DNA of 64,000 nucleotides from positions 11,874,098 through 11,938,097 of the forward strand of contig OY740772.1 of assembly GCA_963513935.1 (NCBI GenBank), written 5' to 3'. A program made the position numbers and the translations under genes. The notes beneath the pieces are model-generated. The model made no database searches, was not told the origin of the DNA, and saw only the letters and a list, made by a program, of their open reading frames with translations. This DNA comes from Aphrophora alni (lineage: Eukaryota; Arthropoda; Insecta; Hemiptera; Aphrophoridae). Positions within the stretch are counted from its first letter, which is position 1, and each line of letters opens with the position of its first letter. Positions 38,600-49,200 of the stretch are shown here, in pieces.

Positions 38600-39598
38600 T
38601 GCTCTTTATTGGCGCATGCGCATTAGCGCAACTTATGCTGCGGTGGCGTTAATACGTAAGTACCCAAAATATTTCTAAAAGTACGAGAAATGCTGAAGAT
38701 TTAAATTTTTTCATCATTAGTGTTGGAAAATCCCTTTGTTTATGGAATTATACATTGAAAGGCTACAATATAGGTTTTGCCTGAAAAACCATTGCAATCT
38801 AATTTGAATATACATGACAATCCCGGTTCTATAAGGGAACTAGTCACAAGTTGTAATAAGAAATGGAAACTTTCAGGTCCCATCCAATTTAATTTCATTT
38901 CGGTAGTAAAGAAACTTTCATGTACGTTAAACATCGTACTCTCTAGTCTACAATCAGCGCATAGTTATTAATGAAAGCAATAAATTCCAATCCTATGACG
39001 TCACCGTATCAGGTACTTGCTTATAATGAATAATGTTATTCTTAGAAGAAGAAAATAAAGCCGTTAATGTGACGCTCCATTCGAAAATAAGGATGATATA
39101 ACTCCAGAACCATAAACTTAATTTAGTTTTCGATCTACGGCAACGTGAAGATGACTCATTTCGCGCCGAGACAAGCGTTGCTATGAGCACGAAGACTGAA
39201 ACATTAATCAAAGGATGAGACGGTATAACGACAACACGTTGAACAAGGATCTGACGTCATAATGACGTCATCGAAGTTGAAGCATCATGGGTCCACTCGA
39301 TACAAAAACTTGTCCCATCTACTCCGACATGGTCAGTTGTCGACGATTTATTAGAGTCAAGTTTATTTATAGAAATGCAAATTAGGTTTATTATATACAG
39401 GATTAGGTTTAAAATAGTGTTAAATAATTCAGGTTCCAAGGTGTGCAGGACTTTGGGTTTAGTTTTTGGTTTAGAAAGAAATTAAGCCCCTATGGTTTTT
39501 TTATATAAGTTATTTGATATAGTGTGTTTAGCACATTTTAAGGTCGTTAGTGAATTATCATCTTTTTAAAATTTTTGTTTTTTCTTTAGTACAGAAAA
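38600..39598. other. Interval without a recognisable gene; holds three TGACGTCA sites
   Basis: Perfect CRE-type palindromes lie at 38996-39003, 39252-39259 and 39263-39270. Short frames on both strands lack family features. Confidence 0.45.
39252..39270. promoter_or_regulatory. Paired CRE-like sites (TGACGTCA x2)
   Basis: Two perfect TGACGTCA octamers start 11 bp apart, close to one helical turn. TGACGTCA is the consensus site of CREB/ATF bZIP factors. No adjacent promoter is demonstrated, so function is inferred from the motif only. Confidence 0.4.
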
Positions 39599-39665
39599 TA
39601 TATTCAAGGATAAAATAAAGCAAAAGCTTAAATTAAGCTTTTGCTTTATTTTATCCTTGAATATA
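39599..39665. repeat. 67-bp perfect hairpin palindrome
   Basis: Arms 39599-39631 and 39633-39665 (33 bp each) are perfectly complementary around a single A. The core is AGCAAAAGCTTAA / TTAAGCTTTTGCT. A perfect palindrome this long suggests recent origin or a fold-back insertion, since such sequences decay or are deleted quickly. Confidence 0.97.
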
Positions 39666-40844
39666 GAGTTTCAACAAGAAATATTTACTATTACATTAAA
39701 GTAGAAAATATATTATCCATTTTTAGATTATACTTTCGTATAATCCAAGTAAAATGAAGTGAAAATATAGTCGTAACACTGTCGAAACATTTCGATGCTC
39801 GATTGTTTATCATTATTATAAATAATTAAATGGTTTTTTGTTTACATAATGAGTGAAAAAATGGTCTTGAAAAAATTTTCTTACTATAATTAGGCAAAAA
39901 AAGAAAATGTTTACTCTTGTAATATTTTAGCAAAACATTTTTTTAAGGGGTTTAAAAAATATTCTAGAAGGTTGAAGAAGAAACAAAATTTAAAAAATAA
40001 AAAATATTAATAAAAGACTATTTATTATGACATTTCAATGAACAAAATATCCGGAAAACCCTTAAAACTGACCAAAATTCTTAGAAGGGCCTCAAATGGA
40101 CAAAATAAACGTAAAATGTTTTATAAATCTAGAGAAATTCATTGACTTTAAATATTCAGCCCTATAAATAAAATTAAGCTACTAGCTAAAATTAGAAACG
40201 AATTTAAAATAATTAAGATTCGTATAAATTTATAATTACGTTTGTGAAATCGAAATCTGCATCCTTTAAGTGAAAAAATACAATGTATAGGAAAAGTTTG
40301 GTTCTTGTTAAAAATTTAGACTTGTATTTTTGGCGAAAAAAATGATTTTTGACAAGCTTCCATCCTTTGTCGTTGTCATTTTTACGTAAGAACGATAACG
40401 GCTACAAAAATTAAGATAAGAACATGAAATTTGTTACAAAGGACTACAGTGTGTTCATGGAGAATATTATAGATATTCAGAAAAATCGCATTAAACATAT
40501 CAAAATGACGGCCTTCTTATAGTTTTTGTTCTTATACCGTGTGTAATTCAACTTATAAAAAACTAAAATTAGAAACAAATTTAGAGATTTTAGTTCTACA
40601 AGTAATGGTTCTACTTAACCTCACTACGATGACAAATAGTAAAGTTATTATTAAAATGTAATTTCGAAAGTTGACCTCCCAATAAATGTGACATCCGGCA
40701 GGATGCTTATCGATGCTCCTTTATATATGCACAGTTTCAAGACCCTTCATGGCTGAGACACTATTACAATTTGACATTTATGGAAAGATCCTATGAATAA
40801 ATTCTAACCTAAAATGCTTAACTTTACATCTTGCTAAATTGTTG
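39666..40844. other. AT-rich interval without a recognisable gene
   Basis: Contains two related CTAAAATTAGAAACRAATTTA segments, at about 40185 and 40563, suggesting another dispersed repeat. No coding region supported. Confidence 0.45.
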
Positions 40845-40861
40845 TTTACTGGAATGTTGTT

Positions 40862-40896
40862 TAGCTACGCTCGTTTCTGCAAAGAGACATCGTCAG
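40862..40896 (-). ncRNA. Hammerhead-like motif on the minus strand, stem I lost
   Basis: The minus strand carries CTGACGA (40890-40896), fitting CUGANGA. GAAA lies at 40874-40877, followed by a 3-bp stem III with an AG loop and a UA cleavage position. Stem II is shortened, and the flank that should pair as stem I does not match. Its defects differ from those of its inverted partner. Confidence 0.4.
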
Positions 40897-40994
40897 GTTT
40901 CACACTTGTCACAATTATAAACTTGGTGAATTTTAAATTGTGTTTAAATGTTCGTCTGTTTATTGTGTGTAGTTTTATAATTGTGAGAAGTGCG

Positions 40995-41036
40995 TAGCTT
41001 GATGATGTCTCTTTGTAGACGAAACGTACGTAGCTA
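40995..41036 (+). ncRNA. Hammerhead-ribozyme-like motif, one core change
   Basis: Stem I is TAGC (40995-40998) pairing with GCTA (41033-41036). The core box TTGATGA (40999-41005) has U where the consensus CUGANGA needs C. Stem II is GTCT (41007-41010) pairing with AGAC (41017-41020). GAAA is at 41021-41024, followed by a 3-bp stem III (ACG/CGT) with a TA loop and a UA cleavage position at 41031-41032. The U for C change probably makes it inactive. Confidence 0.45.
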
Positions 41037-41094
41037 AACAACATTCCAGTAAAGAAAATTTTAGGCAGAGCAATTATTATGGTAATACAAAATC

Positions 41095-41475
41095 AGTCAT
41101 GGGTTTGTTACGAAAATCGTAATTTCTCCAAATCGGCTGTACCGATTTCGTTCAAATTTTTGTAAAATATAAAGAAAGACCCAAAGCCGTGAAAAATCGC
41201 AAGTAAAAAAATATTAAGGCTCAGGCGTAATCGACAAATAGAAAAATGAAAACTGGTGTCATTAAATGTTTAATTTTTAATCAAATACAATTAAAGTTAT
41301 GGACGCGTTAATGGTACAAGTAAAGTTAATTTAGGTCCTTTAAAAGTATATTTTTCCCAAAATGGTGACTATGACTTATTTTAATTTTGTTATTGACAAC
41401 TACAGAGCTGATATTTTATCCGATGATTTTGGGGATGGGTGAGTGAGATAGTTAGTGCAAAATTTATAAAAAAAC
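41095..41475 (+). repeat. Dispersed repeat family D copy
   Basis: Shares the blocks CCGATTTCGTTCAAATTTTT, AAATCGCAAGTAAAAAAATA, GGTGTCATTAAA, TATGGACGCGTTAATGG, TTTAGGTCCTTT, TATTGACAACTA and the end block GGTGAGTGAGATAGTTAGTG with the copies at 31.1 and 33.7 kb. No open frame. Confidence 0.7.
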
Positions 41476-42212
41476 ACTTTGAAAAGTAATTTTCCAGGAT
41501 TCGTTGATTTAAAACTAGTTACCAAATTTTTCATATCACCCGCCATTTTTCAATATGGCGGTCAGCTGTTAATTTTCTTAAATGGGGATATTGTATAAAA
41601 CTTATTATTTTAATAATTTTTGATTCTTGGAAATTTTTAACGATTTAGGAGCTGTAAGTGCTCAAATTCGGGAAAATAAAAGGATCAACGCATTTTCAGG
41701 GGTTCATTTTCCGTACTTAAATCAGAACCGAATTAAAAATTTTAACAAGGGATATGTATAAAAAATAAAAGGTTTGAAAAGCTACATTTTTTGTTTTTTT
41801 AAAAACATGTGGCAGACTAAAAATGGTAACATTTTTGAAAAATTAATAATTATGTTTCTGGATACAATTAATACTGGTAATAAATACACTTTATAAATAT
41901 GAGGTAGTTAGTTGATACTCTTTATTCTATGAAACAGCTGTTATGGAAATTTAACAATGCAAAGTAGTTTTGAAAAATTATGTTGACATTTTCGAAGAGG
42001 CTAGAACACCTACTGTCTTACACCAGTTTGTAATTATTACTGGATGTATTAGACCTTGTGAAAAAGATATTATAGCCGAAACAAATGTATTAATAATGCT
42101 ATTTGTCCTTAATTCATAACTTGTAAATACATTTAGTAATAATAAAAAGCTGGTGTAAGCCAGTGAATGTTCTGGACAATTACCAGGAAATTATGATTTT
42201 TGTTTTCTCAGC
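41476..42212. other. Interval without a recognisable gene
   Basis: AT-rich. The stretch 42050-42165 has GAAAAAGATATTATAGCCGAAAC followed by AATAATAAAAAGCTGG, a weak echo of the GAAAC..AATAAA layout seen in the Penelope-like fragments. Not strong enough to call. Confidence 0.4.
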
Positions 42213-42972
42213 CTATAGAAGGTTGTCCTCCTGCTTGCGAACAGTCCTGATTGCGAACAGTCCAGACTGCGAACATGTTTGGGTTTACGAGGGGGAGGGG
42301 TCGTCTGGGGGGTGGGGAGGATTCCTGATTGCGAACACATTTTGAGAGGTCGGGGTTTTCAACCCATTCGTAGAATCCCAGGCCGGTATTATATATTAAC
42401 AGAATGATTTGGCCAGAATCACAAATCAATTCTGGTAATATACATACGGAGATTACATTTGTTAAACGTTGTTATTCCCGCGCGAAGGAGCTGGTAAGCG
42501 GGAAACGAGCCGTGACGTCACCACTTTTGGAGTTTAAATTCCAGTTATAAGGAAATTAGATGAGTTTTGGAAGATAGAAGAATTATAGGAAATCGACCGA
42601 GTTTTTGGCAACATAGACAGGTTTTGTAAGTCAAAGATATGTATATATTTTTGTATATTTATGTATATAGAAGTATACTTTTTGTATATTTTCGAGTTTA
42701 AATTCCCTAAAATGAAATTTTGGATTATAGAAAAATCATAGTATCTCCAGTATTGAAATATTTGCAGAGACCTGTCAAACCCTTGTCAGGTAGCAGTAAT
42801 CCCTAGTGTCCGCAATTGACTCAACCATTTTTACAGATTCCAAATATGTGTTCGCAGTCTGGACGACTCATGTTCAGGTAGTCCTCGGCATTTTTGAGGT
42901 GTTCGCAGTCTGGACGATTTTACCCTTGTTCGCAATCTGGACTGTTCGCAATTAAGACTCAACCTATAGAAG
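42213..42972. mobile_element. Non-autonomous MULE-like DNA element with 9-bp target duplication
   Basis: CTATAGAAG occurs at 42213-42221 and 42964-42972, directly flanking a 742-bp unit (42222-42963). That unit begins GTTG and ends CAAC and carries inverted subterminal arrays of GCGAACAGTCC and GGACTGTTCGC type words. A 9-bp duplication is typical of Mutator-like elements. The interior is more GC-rich than its surroundings, with a G-rich run at 42290-42320 and a TGACGTCA at 42513-42520. No transposase frame is visible, so any movement would need enzyme from elsewhere. Confidence 0.7.
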
Positions 42973-44539
42973 AAATAAATAACAGTAGGGTTATTACACC
43001 CCTTTACCTCAGCTCTAGTTTAAATTTCACTTAAATTTGACTTTTAAATTATAAGAAAAATCGTTTCTTCATTATTTTGTAATAGCTTGAATTTTTGATT
43101 TTTTGAGACATTTCAATGCCTGTATCCCTTAAACCGTTGGAGATATCGAAAAATACCCAAGAATAAAAAAGTTTTAAAATAATGATTTTTATCAAAAACA
43201 CCCATAAGGGTTCCTATAAGAAAATTTAAAGTTGACTGCCAAATTGGGAAAATTGCAGTTGTAAATTTGGTAATACTTCTAGTTTTTAACTCGAAAATCC
43301 TTTAACTGTTTTTGTACTTATCAAATAAAACTAAGGTCACCCGGTATAGGTGCCTTATTTTGGAGAACGCAATAACTTATAAAACTCTAAAAGAATACGA
43401 TATTATCTGATAAAGCCTATTATGCTCAAGTTGTATTATAATTAACGAAGGGCGGATTTTGATAGAATCTAACCAACGAAGAAGACGCAGTATTTTGTTC
43501 CATTGTATTGAAGGTGGTTTTAAAGATAGGTTCCTCAGTTTAGCCAGGCAGCAGTGTTGGCCAACATAATTGTGCGAAATAATTATAGGGGGCCCTACAG
43601 AAGAGGGGGGGTTAACTTAACTCGTCCTTGTCGTGGCGTGCCGGTTATGACCTTGACGTGACGTCATTTCCGGCTTCTAGCAGATCATCTTCTTTCTTAA
43701 AATATTTGCTTTTCCACCCACAATCTACCTGAGTTATGGTAATAGTCTAGAATGATCTCAGCTTGTCGTATGTTTAGGTATTGACTCTGTTTGTTTTGTG
43801 TTGGATAGATTAAGTGTACAGATCCTTGTAGGTGTTTGAATTTACCACTTCTTATTAAAATGTAAAAATAATTGCCTTGTTCATAAACGTACAAGCTATC
43901 ATTTGTATATTTTTTATATTAATAAAAAATATTTTAAGATATAAATTACCGGAATTCAAAAATGTTTCGTTTTAGTCTATAATTAATTGAGTGTTGTAGA
44001 CAATTACCAAGAAATTAAATTTTTAGTTTTTATCGATAACTCCGTTTAACCTAAATAATAAAATATTGTAAATAAAATAAAATATAACCTAAATAAAAAA
44101 AAAATGAAAAAAAATCATTTTGTTTTTAGTTGCTTTTCGACATAAGTATTTTAAACGTTCGCCATTTTGAAAAATAGTCTTGATTTTTTGTGCTCTGGTA
44201 AAATGTTACGTAAATAATGGAAATACCAAATCGTACTCAATATCTAATCTACTTCCAAAGATAAAGTGTTTTAAAAAACACAAAATGGCCGACTGTCGGG
44301 GAACGATGCGTTTTTGGGGACCTATTTTTATATCAACTTTTTATCTTATTTTTAGCTATAGAATCATTTTTCGAGAGAATGCCGTGTTTATGAATAGGAG
44401 GGTACATTGCAGTTTTTTTTCAAAATGGCCGTCGCATACATTTGTCTAATAAAAAATAAGGTTGTTAGAATGAAATTTTGAAGTGTTTCACGCGATATTC
44501 AGGTATTTTAACATTTTTCGGACTTTTGCCATCATTTGT
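42973..44539. other. Interval without a recognisable gene; partial repeat similarity
   Basis: 43080-43360 shows loose family D character (CTTAAACCGTTGGAGATATC and a GACTGCCAAATTG block). 43590-43690 is less AT-rich and holds TGACGTCA at 43659-43666. No coding region supported. Confidence 0.4.
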
Positions 44540-44960
44540 GTGTTAAAAATCAAAACACGACGTTTCGGGAATAAGAATCAATTCCCGTTATCAAGTGGCT
44601 AAAAACTAAAAAAACATGAAACTAGAAACTAAGCCTACGTGAGAAGTAAAATTAAATAAGAATACCACCAACCTTAATAACTAAGCATGCATCTCAGAGC
44701 TAAAACTGAGAAGTCAAAAAACACAATCACGGTAAACACACAACTAACGTTAAATACAAAGATACAGCTACAAGTGACGTGGTCCAGAAGGCGTGACAAA
44801 CTATTAGGGGAGTGGCTTATTGTTAGTTGTATTAAGCTTCCTAGCCGAGAGTTTGTTACAACCCCTTGTGGCGATTTTATTTTAACATGTAACACCAAGT
44901 CATTTCTGCTGTTTAATCCCTGTGTTACTAGTGTGCAACCTTACGTACTTCTTCTCTTAA
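44540..44960 (-). mobile_element. Possible Penelope-like terminal fragment with GAAACGTC hairpin
   Basis: The minus strand reads CACTTGATAA, then a perfect 7-bp stem CGGGAAT/ATTCCCG (44581-44587 pairing with 44566-44572), then AAACGTCGTG. The box-stem-GAAAC layout recalls the degenerate hammerhead region of Penelope-like terminal repeats, though the core box is not a valid CUGANGA. The upstream sequence (44600-44960 minus) has a more balanced composition and could be its leader. The 110-codon plus-strand frame at 44687-45019 has no recognisable family and is not called. Confidence 0.3.
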
Positions 44961-45681
44961 GGCAATCACTTAGGGCAATCCTGTGTTTCCTAACTGAATT
45001 TACAACTTTCATTGTTTAATCTTGGGTTAGATCCCTCTTTTATCTTTTCTATCACGCCTTTCTTGACCAATTCGTGATCTCTTCCGACTCTATTTCTTTC
45101 TAGAAAATAAATATGTAGGTTAGGAACTAACAACTGAAATTATGATTTTAATGTGTCATGAATATAAACAATTGGAATTACAGCGGTATTATTTAATATA
45201 TGTTTCAAAATGAACAATTGATTGTAAATCAATCTTAAGAACGGAAGTTTTCATTTACAGAATTAAGTGATAAAGGTAGATTAACATTCTTATAGTCTAT
45301 TCAACTCTTGCATTTTCTTTGAGAATTATTGGGACTTTTTTGCGAATGTTTTGTCATGTAAGAAAAGAAAACAGTCACAGTAGGATTATGTGTGACAAAC
45401 AGAAATAATAATACATATTATGACTATAATCTTTAGTGGGTTAACCTAACCTCAAATTGCATTTGTGTTTATTCTAATGAATCAGCTGTAAAATTGAAAC
45501 ATCGATTGTTATGTTAACAAATATTGAAATTTTAAGGATTGAATTTTCAAGAAACAGACGGCTTATTTGTAAGTTACTGTAAGCTTAGTGTATTTGGTAA
45601 ATTTGAAGATTTAACTAAGTTGAACAAATTTGGAATAGTTTAAAAATATGTTCTTATTTAGAAAGTTGAAAATACATTTAG
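44961..45681. other. AT-rich interval without a recognisable gene
   Basis: No tandem repeat, structured element or convincing frame was found. Confidence 0.4.
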
Positions 45682-45850
45682 GCCACGCCCCTTCTGTATA
45701 AATACAGGGCGTGGCACAGTGCTAGATTACTTTTAGTTTGATTATTTCAGCTCATGCATTACTGAAGATGGCGAGATTGTTGTTGAAACGCGTTAAGTTT
45801 GATTTTAATTCAAATATGAATTACACATACTGTTACTTTAATAAAGTTGT
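45682..45850 (+). mobile_element. Terminal-repeat-like fragment: TATA hairpin, hammerhead-like core, poly(A) signal
   Basis: GCCACGCCC (45682-45690) pairs with GGGCGTGGC (45707-45715). Inside that hairpin is TATAAATA (45697-45704). About 60 bp further on comes CTGAAGA (45762-45768), a wobble-rich stem, GAAACGCG (45785-45792), and then AATAAA at 45840-45845. Promoter, transcribed stretch and poly(A) signal in 170 bp resemble a retroelement terminal repeat. The CTGAAGA..GAAACGCG pair matches the hammerhead-like motif at 60.3-60.5 kb, but stem I is not complementary here. Confidence 0.45.
45697..45704 (+). promoter_or_regulatory. TATA box inside a GC hairpin
   Basis: TATAAATA sits in the palindromic loop of the 9-bp GCCACGCCC/GGGCGTGGC hairpin. 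A start site would be expected about 30 bp downstream, near 45730. No transcript evidence. Confidence 0.3.
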
Positions 45851-46075
45851 TATTATACTAAAAAATGACATTGTATTCCGAAAAACGAATGTATATTTTA
45901 GAATTTTGATTTCAATTTTTCTTTGTATTGTATGTTTATGCCTTTAGAGTAGAACTTATATGTGTGCCATAAAACAACAGAATGGTGGGAAAATGTTTTA
46001 AATTCTCAGCTGATTTTTACGAAATTTATGTATTAGGCATTGCTTAAGTTGATAATTTTTTTTCTTGTTGTTTGT

Positions 46076-46330
46076 AGGCGAAAACATTTTTGGTCATCAT
46101 CGCCTTATAAAAAATATAAAAGAAAAGAACATAAAATAAACACCCATAGCCCTTGAATACACTAATAGCGTCAGGGTCGAAAGAGAACAAGAGTTTGTCA
46201 AATGAGACTTGATAGGAAAGATAAAAAAGAGGGATCTAGCACAAGATTACATGAAAAAGGTGTAGATTTAGAAAGGTTCTTTGCATTTGCTATACACCCA
46301 CTAACTATGAGTGAGTACCTGATTGTTGAT
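46076..46330 (+). repeat. Dispersed repeat family A copy
   Basis: Starts GGCGAAAACATTTTTGGTCA and contains CATCGCCTTATAAAAAA, GTCGAAAGAGAACAAGAG, TTGATAGGAAAGATAAAAAA and AAAAAGGTGTAGATTTAGAA. Ordered matches occur at 47.83 and 57.26 kb and inverted at 48.69-49.40 kb. Purine-rich with a broken frame. It could be the tail of a non-LTR element or a SINE-like unit. Confidence 0.65.
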
Positions 46331-47825
46331 AATTTTAAATTAGATTAGTAAAATTGTCCAATTTTTGCGCCGAACTATAGTTTTATGGGAAAACGTTTAT
46401 TTTGTAATACTGGTTAATGAATGTTTTTCTAATTTTTTCAAGAGAAAAAGTGTTTATCTTGAATAAAACTATACGAGGATTTAAACTACACTCCACAGAT
46501 TTTTAAGGAACGAACGGTTTACATTCGTTATCTCACTTCAAATTTGTTTTACTTTAAAGGGTTTTATACAACCTTTATCCAATTTTTTAAAAAATTAAAA
46601 GGAAATAAAGCCTTGTATTTTGATTTTACACTTTCCTAGATTTTACACATTTTTGGACAAATTAATCTAATACGCGTTAAAAAAATAACAAGAGTAAATA
46701 TTTTATATTTGACCAATATATCTAAGAAAATCTTTTTTGGGTCATTTTTGTATAAAAACAAATTTTATTCTTCATAATAATGATAAATTTAAAAAAGTTA
46801 AATATTTTTTTGGCGAATTTTCTACACCGTATTCCGAAGCAACATGGTTGTTTTTTTTTTTTTTTACTCCTTGAGATTTTCAAAGTTATTTCTTTATTTT
46901 ATTGGAAATTAAAACAAATAAAAGAGGTTGTTTTTAAAATATTTGACAATTTAGTACTGTCAAAATGATTCAGTTTTTAAATTTATACAAATTACTCCCG
47001 ATCGAGTTTTTTTTTAATGCGAAAGCAACTAATAGGTTTTCCTTAGATTCTCTGGAAATAAATTTTAGTAAGCTTTATTAAATGAATTGGCGGTAAAAAA
47101 AACGAAATTTTATGATTTTGTTTTGGTAGGAATTTCCAGTTCTACAGATTTCGATAAAATTGGAGACGCTTAGGGCGTGTACCTGTGCACCAATTGCAAT
47201 TAATAAAAAAATCACGGTTATGGAGTAACTTTAAAAAACAGAAATGAACAAAACGTAGTAAAGAGTGTAAACAACGACGTGGTTCAGTAATGTGGAGTTG
47301 ATATCACGAGCGAAGCGAGTGGAAGTTACATTATAAACGCGTTAGCGTTCCGCCTTACGAAGTAGTACAGAAATTTTCACAAAAACGTTAATATCTCCAT
47401 GTTCGAAGTACTTAACGTGCCCTAGGAATATTGTTTGTGTCTAAAAATATAATCATCTGAAATAGTTTGTGAACTTATTACATTTCCAGACAATTTGGAT
47501 GAACTTGGAAAAACATGTAGTCCGCCAAACCTTGGATACGTATGATGTCACAGATACTTGAGCAGTTTGCAGGTATCTTGCAGATAGCACGTGATATAAT
47601 GAACAAGTTTGTGTGCAGATATTTTTGTACGCGTGTGAGATGTTTTCGTCCAATAAATTAAAGTTTATTTTGGGGATCATAATTCACGATACGTAAAGGG
47701 ACTTGAGATACTCTTTTATAATTTTTGGAGAGCGTTTTTTTTTTTCATGGTCGTAACTTTACGCGTTTTTTAGTGTGACACTGTGGCTTCTATAAATTGT
47801 TTTTTGGAAGTAGAATAACCTCTAG
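46331..47825. other. AT-rich interval without a recognisable gene
   Basis: Long T runs near 46850 and low complexity throughout. At 47305-47350 the near-palindrome CACGAGCGAAGCGAGTGG and GCGTTAGCGTTCCGCC echo family B cores. The 46780-46968 frame is AT-driven. Confidence 0.45.
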
Positions 47826-48050
47826 ATCATCATCGCTGTATACAAGAAAGACCCACCCCTCCAGTCCTCAAATACATAATAGCGTCAGTGTCAGAAGAGT
47901 TGTTCAAGAGACCTCTGATAGGAAAAATGAAAGAGAGGTATAGAACTAAAGACTAAATGAAGGAAAGTGTAGATCCAGCTAGGTTTCCTCGGGTTTGCTA
48001 TATCTATGCTCACTATGAGTAATCCCTTAAGGATAACCTCTCTATAAATT
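47826..48050 (+). repeat. Dispersed repeat family A copy
   Basis: CATCATCGCTGTATACAAG, AATAGCGTCAGTGTCAGAAG, CTGATAGGAAAAATGAAAGA, AGTGTAGATCCAGCTAGG and TTTGCTATA follow the same order as in the 46.1-kb copy. It lies immediately upstream of a LINE ORF2 remnant. Confidence 0.65.
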
Positions 48051-48099
48051 AAGTGACTATATTATGAGTATAGAAAGGTGAAGATGAATAAAAAGAAGG

Positions 48100-48675
48100 C
48101 GGATAGGAAAGTGTGTATTGACGCCGTCGAACTCAGAAGTAGAGAAGATAGAGATATAAAGAAAGTGGTGCTTAGGAGGTGTAGTCGTTTCAAATTAAGG
48201 TACAAGTGCGACAGTAAGATGCAGGGTTGGTAAAGCTTTCGGTGCATTTAAAACCTAAAGAAGATATGAAGCTCAAAAGGTTTTTCGGAGAGAAGTAAGA
48301 TAAGGATTGTGAAGAGTGTACTGTTGTTGTATGGGTGAAATTTCAATGTTAAGTTCATTCTTCAGAAGAATACTAAAAAAAGATGCCCAAAGACAATCAG
48401 GAATGAAGAACTATAGAGAAGACCGAACCAAGGAGTTACTGAAGTGCAAATCTTGAGAGGGAATTGGAGGTGGATTTTGAACATCTTCAGAAAAGAAGGA
48501 TACATTGCCAGAGATGTATTGACGTGGAATCCTTCAAGAAACTGGATGGTGGGGTGGCATAGAAACACATGAAGGAAGACTCTGGAAAAGTAGTTAAGAG
48601 GGGATGGAAAGACGTAGGTATAAATCGAGAAAGAGGTCGCTGTAAGGTGCGACGGAGAAGTAAAGATCTTTGCAA
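48100..48675 (+). pseudogene. Non-LTR retrotransposon ORF2 C-terminal remnant (thumb and post-RT region)
   Basis: Broken + frames read in order: a KLRYKCDSKM-like stretch (about 48195), KIRIVKSVLLLYG-like (SVLLLYG at 48315-48335), KRCPKTIRNEEL (about 48390), then WRWILNIFRKEGY, IARDVLTWNPSRNWMVG and WHRNT (48465 to about 48575), and finally GDGKTW. This series matches the region after the reverse transcriptase in many animal LINE proteins: a S-V-L-L-Y-G strand, an N-R-C-L-R-x-I...N-x-E-L-W segment, W-x-W-I-G-H-x-L-R, then W-N-P and G-x-T-W. The catalytic YxDD motif lies upstream and is absent. Several stops and frame changes show it is dead. The clade is not resolved. Confidence 0.78.
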
Positions 48676-48689
48676 GAGATTTTCCCCTT

Positions 48690-48960
48690 CAGGTTCTCAC
48701 CTGTCATGAGTACAAGTGTAGAAATCCCGAGGTATCCCAGCTGGATCTACACTTTTTATCACGTAGCTTTGATTAGATTCATCTCATGTTCTCTTCCGAC
48801 TTTGAAGCCATTAGAGCATCCAAGAACTAGGGTTCTTTTATTATGTTCTCTACTTTTTATTTTTTTAAAGAAAATGATGACTGAGAGGTTTTCGGAAGGA
48901 AAAAATACAAAACATTTTCTAAGTAAGGGTGTGGCAATCTAAAAATTGCTGGATGTACAT
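48690..48960 (-). repeat. Dispersed repeat family A copy, inverted (1 of 3)
   Basis: On the minus strand: CTCTCAGTCATCATTTTCTT, AGTAGAGAACATAATAAAAG, GGATGCTCTAATGGC, GGAAGAGAACATGAGATGAA and AAAAAGTGTAGATCCAGCTG. Same block order as the + strand copies at 46.1 and 47.8 kb. Confidence 0.65.
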
Positions 48961-49200
48961 TTTTCTTCACGGGTTTAGATTCCTCTCACTCAGCTTTCCT
49001 GTCATATCTTTCTTGACCGACTCTATTTCTCTTCCGATTTAGAGGATTAGAGGTCTACGGGTGTCTATTTTATGCTCTTTTCTTTTTTATGCCAAGATGA
49101 CAAAGAGGGTTTTTGGAAGGAAAATACACAAGAAATTTTCCAAGTACAGGTGTGGAGTATTTTAACTGGAACTACACCTTTCTTCAAGTGTCTTATTTTA
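48961..49200 (-). repeat. Dispersed repeat family A copy, inverted (2 of 3)
   Basis: Same family: CTCTTTGTCATCTTGGCATA, AAAAAGAAAAGAGCATAAAA, GGAAGAGAAATAGAGTC and AAGAAAGATATGACAGGAAA in order on the minus strand. It follows the previous copy in tandem. Confidence 0.6.

Larger units (their letters stand above)
40845..41053. mobile_element. Fold-back element carrying two hammerhead-like motifs
   Basis: Inverted arms 40845-40922 and 40971-41053 share TTTACTGGAATGTTGTTTAG, GAGACATC and ACAATTATAA. Each arm, read outward, contains a (C/T)TGANGA box, a short stem-loop and GAAACG, as in hammerhead ribozymes. Penelope-like elements and retrozymes are known to carry such minimal hammerheads, so this may be a rearranged, inverted dimer of such a terminal repeat. 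Confidence 0.65.

Noticed and set aside
44687..45019. The longest open frame in the window (110 codons, plus strand)
   Set aside because: No domain or motif, no splice-bounded context, an open frame also on the opposite strand, and location next to a retroelement-like hairpin. Expected by chance in 64 kb.
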